In this document: positions 1 to 7,959 of the stretch, one piece after another
Layout: each line of letters opens with the position of its first letter
Position numbering within the stretch: position 1 is the first letter of the stretch
Assembly (NCBI GenBank): GCA_029557915.1
Contig: JAKQHS010000204.1
Coordinates: 1 to 54,287, forward strand
Direction: 5' to 3'
DNA: 54,287 nucleotides
DNA from: Bacteroidota bacterium
Lineage (GTDB): Bacteria; Bacteroidota; Bacteroidia; Chitinophagales; Saprospiraceae
The notes under the pieces: model-generated
The model's input: only the letters and a program-made list of their open reading frames with translations
What the model was told of the DNA's origin: nothing
Databases searched by the model: none
Position numbers and translations under genes: made by a program

Positions 1-313
1 CCCCACGGGGGAACCAAGGATCCAGGCAGTATTTCTAAATAAAACCTATCATCCTTGCTCTTACCGGAACAGGGGCGAAGATGGGTCAATTAAAATTCGT
101 TCCTAAGCCAGGGGTCAGGTTCCCCTTGAGGGGTCAGGGGCTGGGGTCAACTTATTAATATCTCCAACACCCCTGTCCCCCCGATTACTAATTTTCAAAT
201 ATTACTATTGGGGCAAGCCCACGGGGGAACCAAGGATTTTGGCAGCATACTCAAACAAAACAATCTTCCTTGCCCTTACAGGAATAAATACAGAGACGGA
301 TCCAATAAATTTA
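1..313. repeat. Degenerate direct repeat at left edge
   Basis: Two imperfect copies of a roughly 90-nt segment lie at about 1-95 and 218-313. Both open with the same CCCACGGGGGAACCAAGGAT block and stay recognisably alike, including a shared CCTTGC(T/C)CTTAC block, with one single-base indel between them. The DNA between carries several AGGGGTCAGG-like words (about 109-148). The copies lie in the same reading frame and could be remnants of a duplicated coding sequence whose start is outside the window. No function is assigned. Confidence 0.55.
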
Positions 314-433
314 TTTCGGAATGCACAGGATTATCAGAGGCCGAAATATAACCCATTAATGACCCAGTACTTAATTATTATCGGTATATTCATCATCGTA
401 TTATTCAGCGAAGTTTACTCCGGGCGGAAATAA
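239..433 (+). CDS. Doubtful small ORF with C-terminal hydrophobic segment
   Basis: This ORF of about 64 codons has only a TTG as possible start and runs from the second copy of the left-edge repeat into a hydrophobic stretch (residues about 44-57) ending in a short basic tail. The frame is open upstream to about 107 without any ATG. It could be a relic of a larger gene, a tail-anchored small protein, or chance. It lies directly upstream of the secreted metalloprotease gene. I do not recognise a family. Confidence 0.2.
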   Translation: MAAYSNKTIFLALTGINTETDPINLFRNAQDYQRPKYNPLMTQYLIIIGIFIIVLFSEVYSGRK

Positions 434-444
434 ATCAGTGAAAA

Positions 445-3048
445 ATGATAACTATGAGAGACCTATTTTATATTGCCGTTATTGTGACCTGGACTCCGGC
501 GCTCATCCATGGTCAATCCATATTAGGCTCAGTTCGTCCCAATACCAATACGGCGCTTCCGGCTTCGTACGGATTTATGGAGTATGTTTTTCCGGAACCG
601 GCTGACCAGGGAGTCTGCAGAGGTCAAAAGAATGCCTCTACCCTTTTACGCGGCATCTTTTTCGCTCAGACCCATCGGCTGTCCGTGGACCATCCTTATT
701 TTTTCCTTACCGGGTACCGCCCCGCACTCTTACAAGTGGCGGTCACCGGGCAGGGTCCGTCACCGGATATCCAGGTTGAAGGATTACGCAACGGAAATTC
801 ACTGGGAGGGTTATGCCTGAAAGGGCCCGCCTTGCTTCCCGGTGAGATCGATCTGAAGGTGCCCGGCTTTGAAAAATATTTTACGGTCACCCTTCCTGGG
901 GAATGGATCCGGCCGGGGACCGAATTGATCGTAAAATATGGCGACCAATCAAAAAAATTGTCCTCCGACATGCTTAAAATCGGTCCCTATACCGAATTAA
1001 ACCTGGTCCATTATGACCTGGAGTTGCTGGATTATCCCGGCGAGCCCAATAAAAGCATAGATCATCTTCTGGCGGAGATAGCCTCGGCTTGCCCGGCCAG
1101 TGTCATACGCATGGGAAAATTTCCGGTTAAACTGGAATTTCCTGAAGTCATCGCCAATAACGACCGCGAGCAACTGGTCCGGCTGAAATCCAGAAGGCTG
1201 ATGGCCGGAAATAATATATTCAGCGACGGGTACATCAACTCCGTCGCAACCCAATTTTTATATAACCTTCACCGCAGCACTCAGGACTACCTTTCCACTT
1301 TTTATTTTGGCAATACCCTCAACCTGAAACCCGGCGGATGGGGCGGAGCCAAATCGTTTGTGGGTTTTGACTACGATGACGTATTTATTCACGAAATGGG
1401 TCATGCATTCAGTCTGCCGCACTGGGGTCTTGCTTACGGAATTCCCAATCCTGCCGAATGGGACTACATTTATCCCTATGGCGGAGACACCGGCGACGGC
1501 GGCGGCCGCGGGGAATCCTGGACCTTTTTGCAACATTTGTACGAATTCGTGAACCCGGTATGCCAGTATGATGCTCGGGGTAAAGCCGGTTGGGAAGCAT
1601 CGGATGCCATGCAACGCAATAACCATTGTCTTCAAGCCCGAAGTTACGGGCCCGGCCCTTGGGATGGTTTTGGCGATTTTTCGGCCCTGGCCATGTCCCG
1701 GTACCTGGCAGGCAGCGATGAACTCTACCAGGGGACCGTCTCCTACCGGGGAAACCCGATCCCCTTTCAGTTTAACCGTCAACCGGGATTTCCCATCCTC
1801 ACCCTCGAAAACGGTCAGCGGACCTACCGCAGAGATCCCTTGCAGCCGCAAGCAATGGTTTATGAGGAGCAAATGCTGGTATTGGGCAATGAAAAACCAA
1901 ATACTCCGGTATACCTGATTTACGGCAGCGCCCACGAAACCCAAACCCAGGCGAATATTATTTATAAGCCCGTCAAATTCACAGGCACCCTTCCCCCGGT
2001 CGTCGACCCCACGGACCCCGCCACTTTCAATAAAATCAAGTCGGCATCCTGGCGTCCGTTTTTTGAACAACCCAGGGATATTACCTTAAAAATGACTTAT
2101 GCGGACGGGAGCGTACTGCATGCCGTCAATCCTTACCATTCTTATACCCGAACCGCCGATTATCAGTGGGGTTACCATATTTGGCGAAACGACATTTGTC
2201 ATTTCAGCCTGGTGGTCCCGGGAAATAAAGAGTTGATTAAAGTGGAATTGTTTAATCGGCCACTGGTGGCCCGGGACGCCGGAGATCCAATTCGAGGCAA
2301 TATCAACAATGCTTCCCAGAACATCACGTCCGGCAATTTTATGAACGGCGCAACCTTACAGGCCGTGTATCCCGGCGAAAGGCCTCTTGCTCTAAATTCG
2401 ATAGGAGACCTGGTCTGGCACGACCTGAACCGTAATGGTAAAGAAGACTTTGGTGAACCCGGTATTCCGGGGGTGACCTTGCTACTGTGGGAAGATTCGG
2501 ACGATGATAAAATTCTGGATTATTTAGGTTATAAAGGATCAACGGTCACCGATTCCGGCGGGCGATATCGCTTCGAAGGCCTTTTGCCTGGCCATTACCT
2601 GGTATTTGTGTGGAGTCTTGAAAACTGGAATCAGGGACAAGCCTTACATGGGATGGTCAGCACCAAGGCCGTATCGGACCCCAACACGGATATCGATTCA
2701 GACAACAACGGACGCCCCGGGATCCCGTTTGGATTGACCGGACAAGATATCGTCTCCGGCATCATTGACCTGACTGCCGACGGTGAGCCCCTGGATGACC
2801 ATGACCGTCCATCCGGCTGGTTTGATTACAATCCTTCCGGAAATATGTCCGTGGATTTCGGGTTTTATTTCCCGGCAGGCTGTCCGGTCATCAATGCTTA
2901 CCTCCTCGGTACCGACTCGCTATGTGTGCAGGAAAACGGCAATTTGACGGTGGACCCGGCCAGTGGCACCGGGCCGTTCAGTTATACCTGGCAAGACGGG
3001 TCAAACACGGCGTGCGTACGGATATACTTCCAGGCAAGTACCTGGTGA
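445..3048 (+). CDS. Secreted zinc metalloprotease-like protein with SdrD_B-type domain; T9SS tail out of frame
   Basis: The product is a predicted secreted protein: a signal peptide occupies roughly residues 4-23 (an ATG at 454 is an alternative start). A zinc-protease motif HEMGHAFSLPH lies at residues 316-326, giving H316, E317, H320 and H326 as expected of metzincins, except that Ser replaces the usual Gly before the third histidine. Residues about 650-795 form an SdrD_B-like fold with calcium-binding character (DLNRNGKEDFGEPG, DIDSDNNGRPG). The frame ends shortly after a SprB/PKD-like FSYTWQDG segment. Homologous sequence and a T9SS type A sorting domain continue in the -1 frame to 3386, so the native protein was probably about 980 residues. 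Substrate is unknown. Function rests on motif recognition only. Confidence 0.75.
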   Translation: MITMRDLFYIAVIVTWTPALIHGQSILGSVRPNTNTALPASYGFMEYVFPEPADQGVCRGQKNASTLLRGIFFAQTHRLSVDHPYFFLTGYRPALLQVAVTGQGPSPDIQVEGLRNGNSLGGLCLKGPALLPGEIDLKVPGFEKYFTVTLPGEWIRPGTELIVKYGDQSKKLSSDMLKIGPYTELNLVHYDLELLDYPGEPNKSIDHLLAEIASACPASVIRMGKFPVKLEFPEVIANNDREQLVRLKSRRLMAGNNIFSDGYINSVATQFLYNLHRSTQDYLSTFYFGNTLNLKPGGWGGAKSFVGFDYDDVFIHEMGHAFSLPHWGLAYGIPNPAEWDYIYPYGGDTGDGGGRGESWTFLQHLYEFVNPVCQYDARGKAGWEASDAMQRNNHCLQARSYGPGPWDGFGDFSALAMSRYLAGSDELYQGTVSYRGNPIPFQFNRQPGFPILTLENGQRTYRRDPLQPQAMVYEEQMLVLGNEKPNTPVYLIYGSAHETQTQANIIYKPVKFTGTLPPVVDPTDPATFNKIKSASWRPFFEQPRDITLKMTYADGSVLHAVNPYHSYTRTADYQWGYHIWRNDICHFSLVVPGNKELIKVELFNRPLVARDAGDPIRGNINNASQNITSGNFMNGATLQAVYPGERPLALNSIGDLVWHDLNRNGKEDFGEPGIPGVTLLLWEDSDDDKILDYLGYKGSTVTDSGGRYRFEGLLPGHYLVFVWSLENWNQGQALHGMVSTKAVSDPNTDIDSDNNGRPGIPFGLTGQDIVSGIIDLTADGEPLDDHDRPSGWFDYNPSGNMSVDFGFYFPAGCPVINAYLLGTDSLCVQENGNLTVDPASGTGPFSYTWQDGSNTACVRIYFQASTW

Positions 3049-3386
3049 CCCTCACGGATTCCAAAAATTGTACCGGTGTAGCCAGCAAGGAGGTGTTCCT
3101 GCGTACGGCGACCAATTGTCAAACCACTTCGATCCAGCCCGATGCGGCCCCACAGCCTGAGATCTGGCCCAATCCTTTCTTGAGCAAGATCCGGGTTTCC
3201 AATCCCTCAGGCCGGGGGGTATCCCTGCGTTTAATCGATATGATGGGCATTGCCCTATATGGAGTAAAACTAACGGGCATTCAGACTGAGATCGATTTGA
3301 ACTGGCTGCCCACAGGGATATATGTTTTGATCTTATCCGACAGCAACAACCAAGTCATTAAACTTGAAAAAATGGTAAAACGGTAA
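3005..3386 (+). pseudogene. Displaced C-terminal T9SS sorting domain of the metalloprotease
   Basis: Starting near 3005-3015 the -1 frame gives RTDILPGKYLVTLTDSKNCTG, which is the normal continuation of the upstream FSYTWQDGSNTA segment, followed by a Por-type C-terminal domain. The recognisable marks are PEIWPNPF, a middle LRLIDMMG strand and the terminal LPTGIYVLILSD and KLEKMVKR. A single missing base between about 3003 and 3018 would explain the break. Without this domain the protease would not be recognised by the T9SS. A sequencing error, a true mutation and programmed -1 frameshifting are all possible; no classic slippery heptamer with a following structure is evident. Confidence 0.8.
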
Positions 3387-3430
3387 AGGGAACCGGATTC
3401 CAGGACTCTTCCCGTGCGGCGAAAGTCTGC

Positions 3431-4515
3431 TTAGCAAAATTGCCTTCGCTTCGCTGTGTCGTCGTGGGAAATCTCAGTGGGTAAGCCGCGTAGCGGCTCA
3501 TTCCCACGACGGCACAAAGGTTGGCGCCCACAAAGACACAGCGAAGCGAAGACCACCAAGAAAATGTAAGGGATCACCTTCCCCTTTGTGTCCTTCGTGT
3601 CTTCGTGGGAAACCATAGCGGGAAAGCCGCGTAGCGGCTCATTCACACTGCGACACAAAGTTGCCGCCCACGAAGACACGAAGACCACCAAGAAAATATA
3701 AAGCATGACCTAACCCTTCGTGCCCTTTGCGCCTTTGCTTCGCTGTGTCGTCGTGGGAAATCTCAGGGGGTAAGCCGCGTAGCGGCTCATTCACACGACG
3801 GCACAAAGGTTGGGCCCACAAAGACACAGCGAAGCGAAGACCACCAAGAAAATGCAAGGGATCACCTTCCCCTTTGTGTCCTTCGTGTCTTCGTGGGAAA
3901 TCATAGCGGGAAAGCCGCGTAGCGGCTCATTCACACTGCGACACAAAGTTGCCGCCCACGAAGACACGAAGACCACCAAGAAAATATAAAGCATGACCTA
4001 ACCCTTCGTGCGCTTTGCGCCTTCGCTTCGCTGTGTCGTCGTGGGAAATCTCAGGGGGTAAGCCGCGTAGCGGCTCATTCCCACGACGGCACAAAGGTTG
4101 GGCCCACAAAGACACAGCGAAGCGAAGACCACCAAGAAAATGTAAGGGATCACCTTCCCCTTTGTGTACTTCGTGTCTTCGTGGGAAACCATAGCGGGAA
4201 AGCCGCGTAGCGGCTCATTCATACCGCGACACAAAGTTGCCGCCCACGAAGACACGAAGACCACCAAGAAAATGTAAGGGATCACCTTCCCCTTTGTGTC
4301 CTTCGTGTCTTCGTGGGAAACCATAGCGGGAAAGCCTCGTAGCGGCTCATTCACACGACGGCACAAAGGTTGGCGCCCACAAAGACACAGCGAAGCGAAG
4401 ACCACCAAGAAAATGTAAGAGATCACCCTCCCCTTTGTGTCCTTCGTGTCTTCGTGGGAAACCATAGCGGGAAAGCCGCGTAGCGGCTCATTCACACCGC
4501 GACACAAAGTTGCCG
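3431..4515. repeat. Tandem array of eight large hairpin (REP-like) units
   Basis: The core AAGCCGCGTAGCGGCTCATTC begins at 3483, 3624, 3772, 3912, 4060, 4200, 4332 (one variant base) and 4473, so spacing is 132-148 nt. Two unit types alternate, giving a dimer period of 288-289 nt. Each core holds a GCCGC-GTA-GCGGC mini-hairpin. In one unit type the core is flanked by perfect 17-bp inverted arms, for example 3593-3609 and 3667-3683. The other type uses CTTCGCTGTGTC and GACACAGCGAAG arms (for example 3449-3460 and 3534-3545). The minus-strand ORFs here (HEDTKDTK-like peptides) are translation of the repeat, not genes. It is not a CRISPR: units are too long and there are no unique spacers. Confidence 0.9.
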
Positions 4516-4544
4516 CTGCCCCTCACGGGCACCAAACATCAGTG

Positions 4545-4700
4545 AAGCCGGTCCACAAACTGATTAGGGCCCCCTTCTTTTAAACCCAGGCGGTTACGAA
4601 GCCGGTACCGGGCCGTATTGGTGATTTCCGGGGAGATGCCCGGGAGACCGGCGATTTCCCCGGTGGTAATCTTTGGTTTGAGATGGACGAAAAGACGGAA
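4545..4700 (-). pseudogene. Truncated copy of the LuxR-type HTH end of the neighbouring regulator
   Basis: Read on the minus strand, this stretch encodes about 50 residues ending in a stop: RLFVHLKPKITTGEIAG, then TARYRLRNRLGLKEGGPNQF and VDRLH. It matches the last 50 or so residues of the regulator at 5862-7088 (RLFALLKLKITTKEIADLL, TARYRLRKRLGLNEGED, VDRFE) at high identity. The rest of the gene (membrane and coiled-coil parts) is missing. It directly abuts the hairpin array, suggesting repeat-associated duplication and deletion. No start or promoter is seen, so it is a relic. Confidence 0.85.
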
Positions 4701-4827
4701 GGGAGATCAGGCTAAAAGGTATCCATAATAATTCCGCACCTGCAAAGTGTATTGCAGAATGCAGGAGGAGATCCCTCGGGTTTCCTTTTAAAATCAGAAC
4801 GAATCAAATTTTTACGCAGTAAATAAG

Positions 4828-4835
4828 TAATTTTG
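4828..4835 (+). promoter_or_regulatory. -7 box TAATTTTG upstream of phnA
   Basis: Exact match to the Bacteroidota -7 consensus TAnnTTTG, ending 26 nt before the ATG at 4862. No clear TTTG -33 element is seen at the usual distance, only a T-rich stretch. Confidence 0.6.
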
Positions 4836-4861
4836 CCGCCGCTTAAAAAGAAATTATACCA

Positions 4862-5209
4862 ATGTCTGAATTTCCGCCCTGCCCCAAATGTCGTTCCGAA
4901 TACACTTATGCCGATGGCGGTTTGCTGATCTGCCCGGAATGTTTTAATGAATGGAACCCGGAAGAAGCGGCCCCCGCTGCCGCTGAAAACACCAACCCAA
5001 AGATTTTAGATTCCAATGGTAAAGAACTCCTTGACGGGGATACCGTCATGGTGATCAAAGACCTCCCCGTGAAAGGCTCTCCCCGACCCATCAAAGCCGG
5101 CACCAAGGTCAAAAACATCCGCCTCACCGACGGGGACCACAACATAGATTGCAGGATTGAAGGTTTTGGAGCCATGGGGCTTAAGTCGGAGTTTGTAAAA
5201 AAGGTTTAA
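4862..5209 (+). CDS. yjdM: PhnA/YjdM family zinc-ribbon protein
   Basis: The 115-residue product matches the PhnA (YjdM) family in length and architecture. An N-terminal zinc ribbon has C7, C10, C24 and C27 (CPKC and CPEC pairs). A C-terminal SH3-like barrel includes the family block [20 protein letters not shown] and ends in GLKSEFVKK. The E. coli member was named for a supposed role in alkylphosphonate use, which was not borne out for that gene, so the cellular role is uncertain; it is cytosolic by lack of a signal peptide. It stands alone with its own -7 box. Family assignment is firm, function is not. Confidence 0.9.
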   Translation: MSEFPPCPKCRSEYTYADGGLLICPECFNEWNPEEAAPAAAENTNPKILDSNGKELLDGDTVMVIKDLPVKGSPRPIKAGTKVKNIRLTDGDHNIDCRIEGFGAMGLKSEFVKKV

Positions 5210-5336
5210 ATCCCTGATGGGGAGGGCAGAACCCCTGCACGGTCTCAGCATCGACTTTTAGGAAAATACACCGGCCTGACGCTTCCTGCCCCCTTTATTG
5301 CCGCTATCAACCCCGGGCAGACCCATTCCCCAAACT

Positions 5337-5344
5337 TAATTTTG
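5337..5344 (+). promoter_or_regulatory. -7 box TAATTTTG upstream of GyrI-like gene
   Basis: Exact TAnnTTTG match ending 14 nt before the ATG at 5359, so the predicted leader is only several nucleotides long. No convincing -33 element. Confidence 0.5.
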
Positions 5345-5358
5345 GAAAAAACAAGCCT

Positions 5359-5778
5359 ATGGAAAAGTACCACCTCGACCACGATATTTCTATCCTTTAT
5401 GTGCAGGCCAGCTCCTTCCCGGAAGGAATCTCCGCAGCCTGGGAATCCCTGCACAGCCGGGTAAAGGATTCGCAGGGCAGGAAAAATTTCGGGATATCCT
5501 TTATGGACCGGACCGGGGGGATCATTTACCGGGCTGCAACGGAAGAAGCCTATCCAGGAGAGGCGGACCAATATGGTTGTGAAACCTTTAAAATCAAAAA
5601 GGGGGATTATCTGAGCGTCCTCATTCCCGATTTTATGGAAAATATCCCGAGCATCGGCCAGGTCTTCCGGAAACTGACGGCCGAGTCCTCGATCGATCCC
5701 GAAGGGGTGGCCGTAGAGGACTATTTTAATGAAAAAGATGTACGATGTATGGTACGACTGCTTGATGAACCCGCATAA
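5359..5778 (+). CDS. GyrI-like small-molecule-binding domain protein
   Basis: A 139-residue soluble protein without signal peptide. The pattern of segments (FPEGISAAWESLH, FGISFMDRTGGIIYRAA, CETFKIKKGDYLSVLI, PSIGQVFRKL, YFNEKDVRCMVRL) matches a Bacteroidota family usually labelled transcriptional regulator or GyrI-like, i.e. an effector-binding fold without a DNA-binding domain. What it binds is unknown. It is monocistronic by appearance: phnA ends 149 nt upstream and the regulator gene at 5862 converges on it. The acidic C-terminus and conserved EKDVRCMVRL end argue that it is complete. Confidence 0.65.
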   Translation: MEKYHLDHDISILYVQASSFPEGISAAWESLHSRVKDSQGRKNFGISFMDRTGGIIYRAATEEAYPGEADQYGCETFKIKKGDYLSVLIPDFMENIPSIGQVFRKLTAESSIDPEGVAVEDYFNEKDVRCMVRLLDEPA

Positions 5779-5861
5779 CCTACCCGATTCCTACCGTGAT
5801 TTACAAAATTTAAAAAGAGGGGCGGGTGCGGGGCAAGGGAGATCGAACCCATCCCTGCAAA

Positions 5862-7088
5862 TCACTCAAACCGGTCCACAAACTGCTGAAGGTCCTCCCC
5901 TTCGTTCAAACCCAGGCGTTTACGAAGCCGGTACCGGGCCGTATTGGCGCTTTCCGGGGAGATGCCCAGGAGATCGGCGATTTCCTTGGTGGTAATTTTT
6001 AGTTTGAGCAGGGCGAAAAGGCGCAAATCCGAAGCGCTTAATTCCGGATAAAGGTTTTCCAGTCTCCGGACCACCTCGGGATGCAACTGTTCAAAGTGAT
6101 GGTGAAAACGTTTCCAGATATCATCTTCCCCGATGCCCTGGTCTACCAGTCGGAGCGCCTGATGATGGGAGGCATCCGGTTTTTCCAGGCTTGATTTCAA
6201 CTGGAGCAGCAAATCGTTCTTTTGGGCCATCGACAAGGCATAGCCGGTCAACTGGTTTTGTGAGAAGGCCAGCGATTCCTGGAGCCTGGATTTGTTTTCT
6301 TCAAGGGCCTTATTCTGCTCCTCCAGCAGGGCCCGGTTTTGTTCGAGCGCCTGGGTGTAGGTTTCCAGCTTAATTTTGCTTTCCTCCAACAACAGATTTT
6401 GTTCCTGGACCTTAAGGCGACTGCTATTCAGTTCCTCATTTTGCTTTTCAAGCTGAATGAGGCTACGTTCAAGGGCAAGGTGTTTCTCCTCCAGGTCCTT
6501 CTTGGCATAAAAGTTTGTGGCTTCGGCCCTATACAACAGATGGCCCACATAAGTACTCAGTACGGTGGCAAAACTAACTTCAATAGCCAGGCTGATTTTC
6601 AGTATTTCATAGGGATTGGCAGCCTGATGGATAGTTAATAGCATGAGTATCAATGATATACCCATAAGTAATATCCTTGGCCTCAGGTCCAGAAGTAAGA
6701 CCACATTCAGGATCAAAATAAAAATATAATAGGAACCGGTCACCTGCCGATCCATCATGATCAACAGGCTCCTCGGAAAAAGGGTGAGGACAAAAAGGAA
6801 GATATTGAGCGTTACATGAAATCGTAACTTATTGGGAGTGTAAGAATTATACCTCTTACGGAGCAGGTATACCGAAATAAAAAAACTAAGGGCGAGGTAC
6901 CGGAATATCGTTGTGGCCTGAACATAAGGATTGGTATTCAATAGTCCTTTTTGCCAATTGATAAAATCCACTCCCAGCATCAAAAAGAAGGTCACTATGC
7001 CTATTTTGAAGATAAGAAACTGACGTTCAACATTTTTGGTAAGAAAATGCCGGGTGAGAGGGTCGTTAATATTGGCTCGTAAAAACAT
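5862..7088 (-). CDS. Membrane-anchored LuxR-type HTH regulator
   Basis: The 408-residue product has three parts. Residues about 20-185 hold roughly six hydrophobic segments separated by short basic loops, i.e. an integral membrane sensor. Residues about 195-300 are a long heptad-rich coiled coil full of Glu, Gln, Leu and Lys. Residues about 345-405 are a LuxR/GerE-type helix-turn-helix (SASDLRLFALLKLKITTKEI, then LLGISPESANTARYRLRKRL). This is a one-component design common in Bacteroidota, where the coiled coil links the membrane sensor to the DNA-binding end. Ligand and targets are unknown. A -7 box lies 43 nt upstream. A broken copy of its HTH end lies at 4545-4700. Confidence 0.85.
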   Translation of the reverse strand: MFLRANINDPLTRHFLTKNVERQFLIFKIGIVTFFLMLGVDFINWQKGLLNTNPYVQATTIFRYLALSFFISVYLLRKRYNSYTPNKLRFHVTLNIFLFVLTLFPRSLLIMMDRQVTGSYYIFILILNVVLLLDLRPRILLMGISLILMLLTIHQAANPYEILKISLAIEVSFATVLSTYVGHLLYRAEATNFYAKKDLEEKHLALERSLIQLEKQNEELNSSRLKVQEQNLLLEESKIKLETYTQALEQNRALLEEQNKALEENKSRLQESLAFSQNQLTGYALSMAQKNDLLLQLKSSLEKPDASHHQALRLVDQGIGEDDIWKRFHHHFEQLHPEVVRRLENLYPELSASDLRLFALLKLKITTKEIADLLGISPESANTARYRLRKRLGLNEGEDLQQFVDRFE

Positions 7089-7130
7089 GCGCAGAGGCTA
7101 ATTTAATTTAAAAAATCAACCTGTCTATAT

Positions 7131-7138
7131 CAAATCTA
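7131..7138 (-). promoter_or_regulatory. -7 box TAGATTTG for the LuxR-type regulator
   Basis: Minus-strand TAGATTTG (plus strand CAAATCTA), an exact TAnnTTTG match 42 nt before the ATG at 7088, within AT-rich DNA. Confidence 0.5.
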
Positions 7139-7230
7139 TATAAAATTCCTGACCAGTCTATAATAAATTGACACTCCGGTTTAGGAAATCACTAATTAAT
7201 ATGTTGATTTTTGTAGTATCAATTGCAAAT

Positions 7231-7338
7231 CCAATTTGCTGTTGTTTGAACTAGCAATTTACCCTTTACACGTTTTTTTAGCTAGTACAATTGGATGCAG
7301 GCTTGTAAGTATTAGGAAATTGTCCTTTTTACAAGCCT
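7231..7338. other. Two adjacent long inverted repeats in an AT-rich intergenic region
   Basis: The gap 7089-7473 has no gene. It contains two structures. The first is a nested inverted repeat: CCAATT (7231-7236) with AATTGG (7289-7294), and inside it ACTAGC (7250-7255) with GCTAGT (7281-7286). The second is a perfect 10-bp stem AGGCTTGTAA (7299-7308) and TTACAAGCCT (7329-7338) with a 20-nt loop, followed on the plus strand by a short T-rich stretch. They lie between the 3' end of gldH and the promoter of the regulator, so they may terminate transcription or bind a regulator. Confidence 0.55.
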
Positions 7339-7473
7339 GAATCTTTTATAATATTTAGGTGTCGGGTGAGGCCTTTCTGAATCCTCGCTCATTTGAATAA
7401 TTTTCCCTGTATAAACCCGCCATGGAGTGATCTGCATGGTTTCAGTCAAGTAATGCTTTCTCTAAAAAGAATG

Positions 7474-7959
7474 CTATTGTTTGATTTTCGGCCGTTTATC
7501 CCCCCGTTCCACCCGGAAAGCCAGCCTGTACACGTCTTCTATCGTATCGGACCGCATCCAGGGTTTGACTTTGATCTGATACTCGCCTGTGTTGGAGAAG
7601 ATGGCCTGTTCCTGCAGGGTAAGGTAAAAAGTACAGGTCCTGCCCCGGCAATCACTATACCAGGCCCCGGTCTCGTCGGCGAGTGAAATACTCACCACAT
7701 CGGATTTGACGCTGGCATCGGGAAAGACGGTTTCAAAGCGGACATACAGGTTTTCGTAGGGATAATTCCGGCCATGGTCCAATTCGAGGAGGAGGTTGTA
7801 ATATCTGGTCGTGTCTTTGATATTAAAACGGTAGACCGCCGAATCGGGATAAACCCAGGGTTGTCCGATAAAGGAACGGCTTTCTTCAAAAATATAATCC
7901 GGTGGATCGCAGGAAACGAATAAGGAAGCCAAAATGCCTATAAACAAAGCCGGCCTCAT
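7474..7959 (-). CDS. gldH: Gliding motility lipoprotein GldH
   Basis: A 161-residue lipoprotein: the lipobox ends in LFVSC with C17 as the lipidation site. The mature part matches GldH in length and in segments such as YRFNIKDTTRYYNLLLELDHG, RNYPYENLYVRFE and the late IFSNTGEYQIKVKPWMR. GldH is needed for gliding and surface motility in Flavobacterium johnsoniae and is associated with the GldK-N/SprB machinery. It is the last gene of the grpE-dnaJ-gldH run and its ATG overlaps the dnaJ stop (ATGA), so it is probably translationally coupled to dnaJ. Together with T9SS cargo elsewhere in the window it supports a working gliding/T9SS apparatus. Confidence 0.85.
   Translation of the reverse strand: MRPALFIGILASLFVSCDPPDYIFEESRSFIGQPWVYPDSAVYRFNIKDTTRYYNLLLELDHGRNYPYENLYVRFETVFPDASVKSDVVSISLADETGAWYSDCRGRTCTFYLTLQEQAIFSNTGEYQIKVKPWMRSDTIEDVYRLAFRVERGDKRPKIKQ

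Noticed and set aside
1258-2070. 270-residue minus-strand ORF
   Set aside because: Antisense to the metalloprotease gene, whose zinc motif and domains are in the plus frame.
3431-4507. Several minus-strand ORFs encoding HEDTKDTK-like peptides
   Set aside because: They are translations of the hairpin repeat units; they restart in each unit and have no independent gene features.
3431-4515. CRISPR array
   Set aside because: Units are about 140 nt and nearly identical throughout, with no unique spacers and no cas genes.
5838-5860. tRNA T-arm-like sequence GGGAGATCGAACCCATCCC
   Set aside because: No acceptor, D or anticodon arms can be folded around it on either strand.
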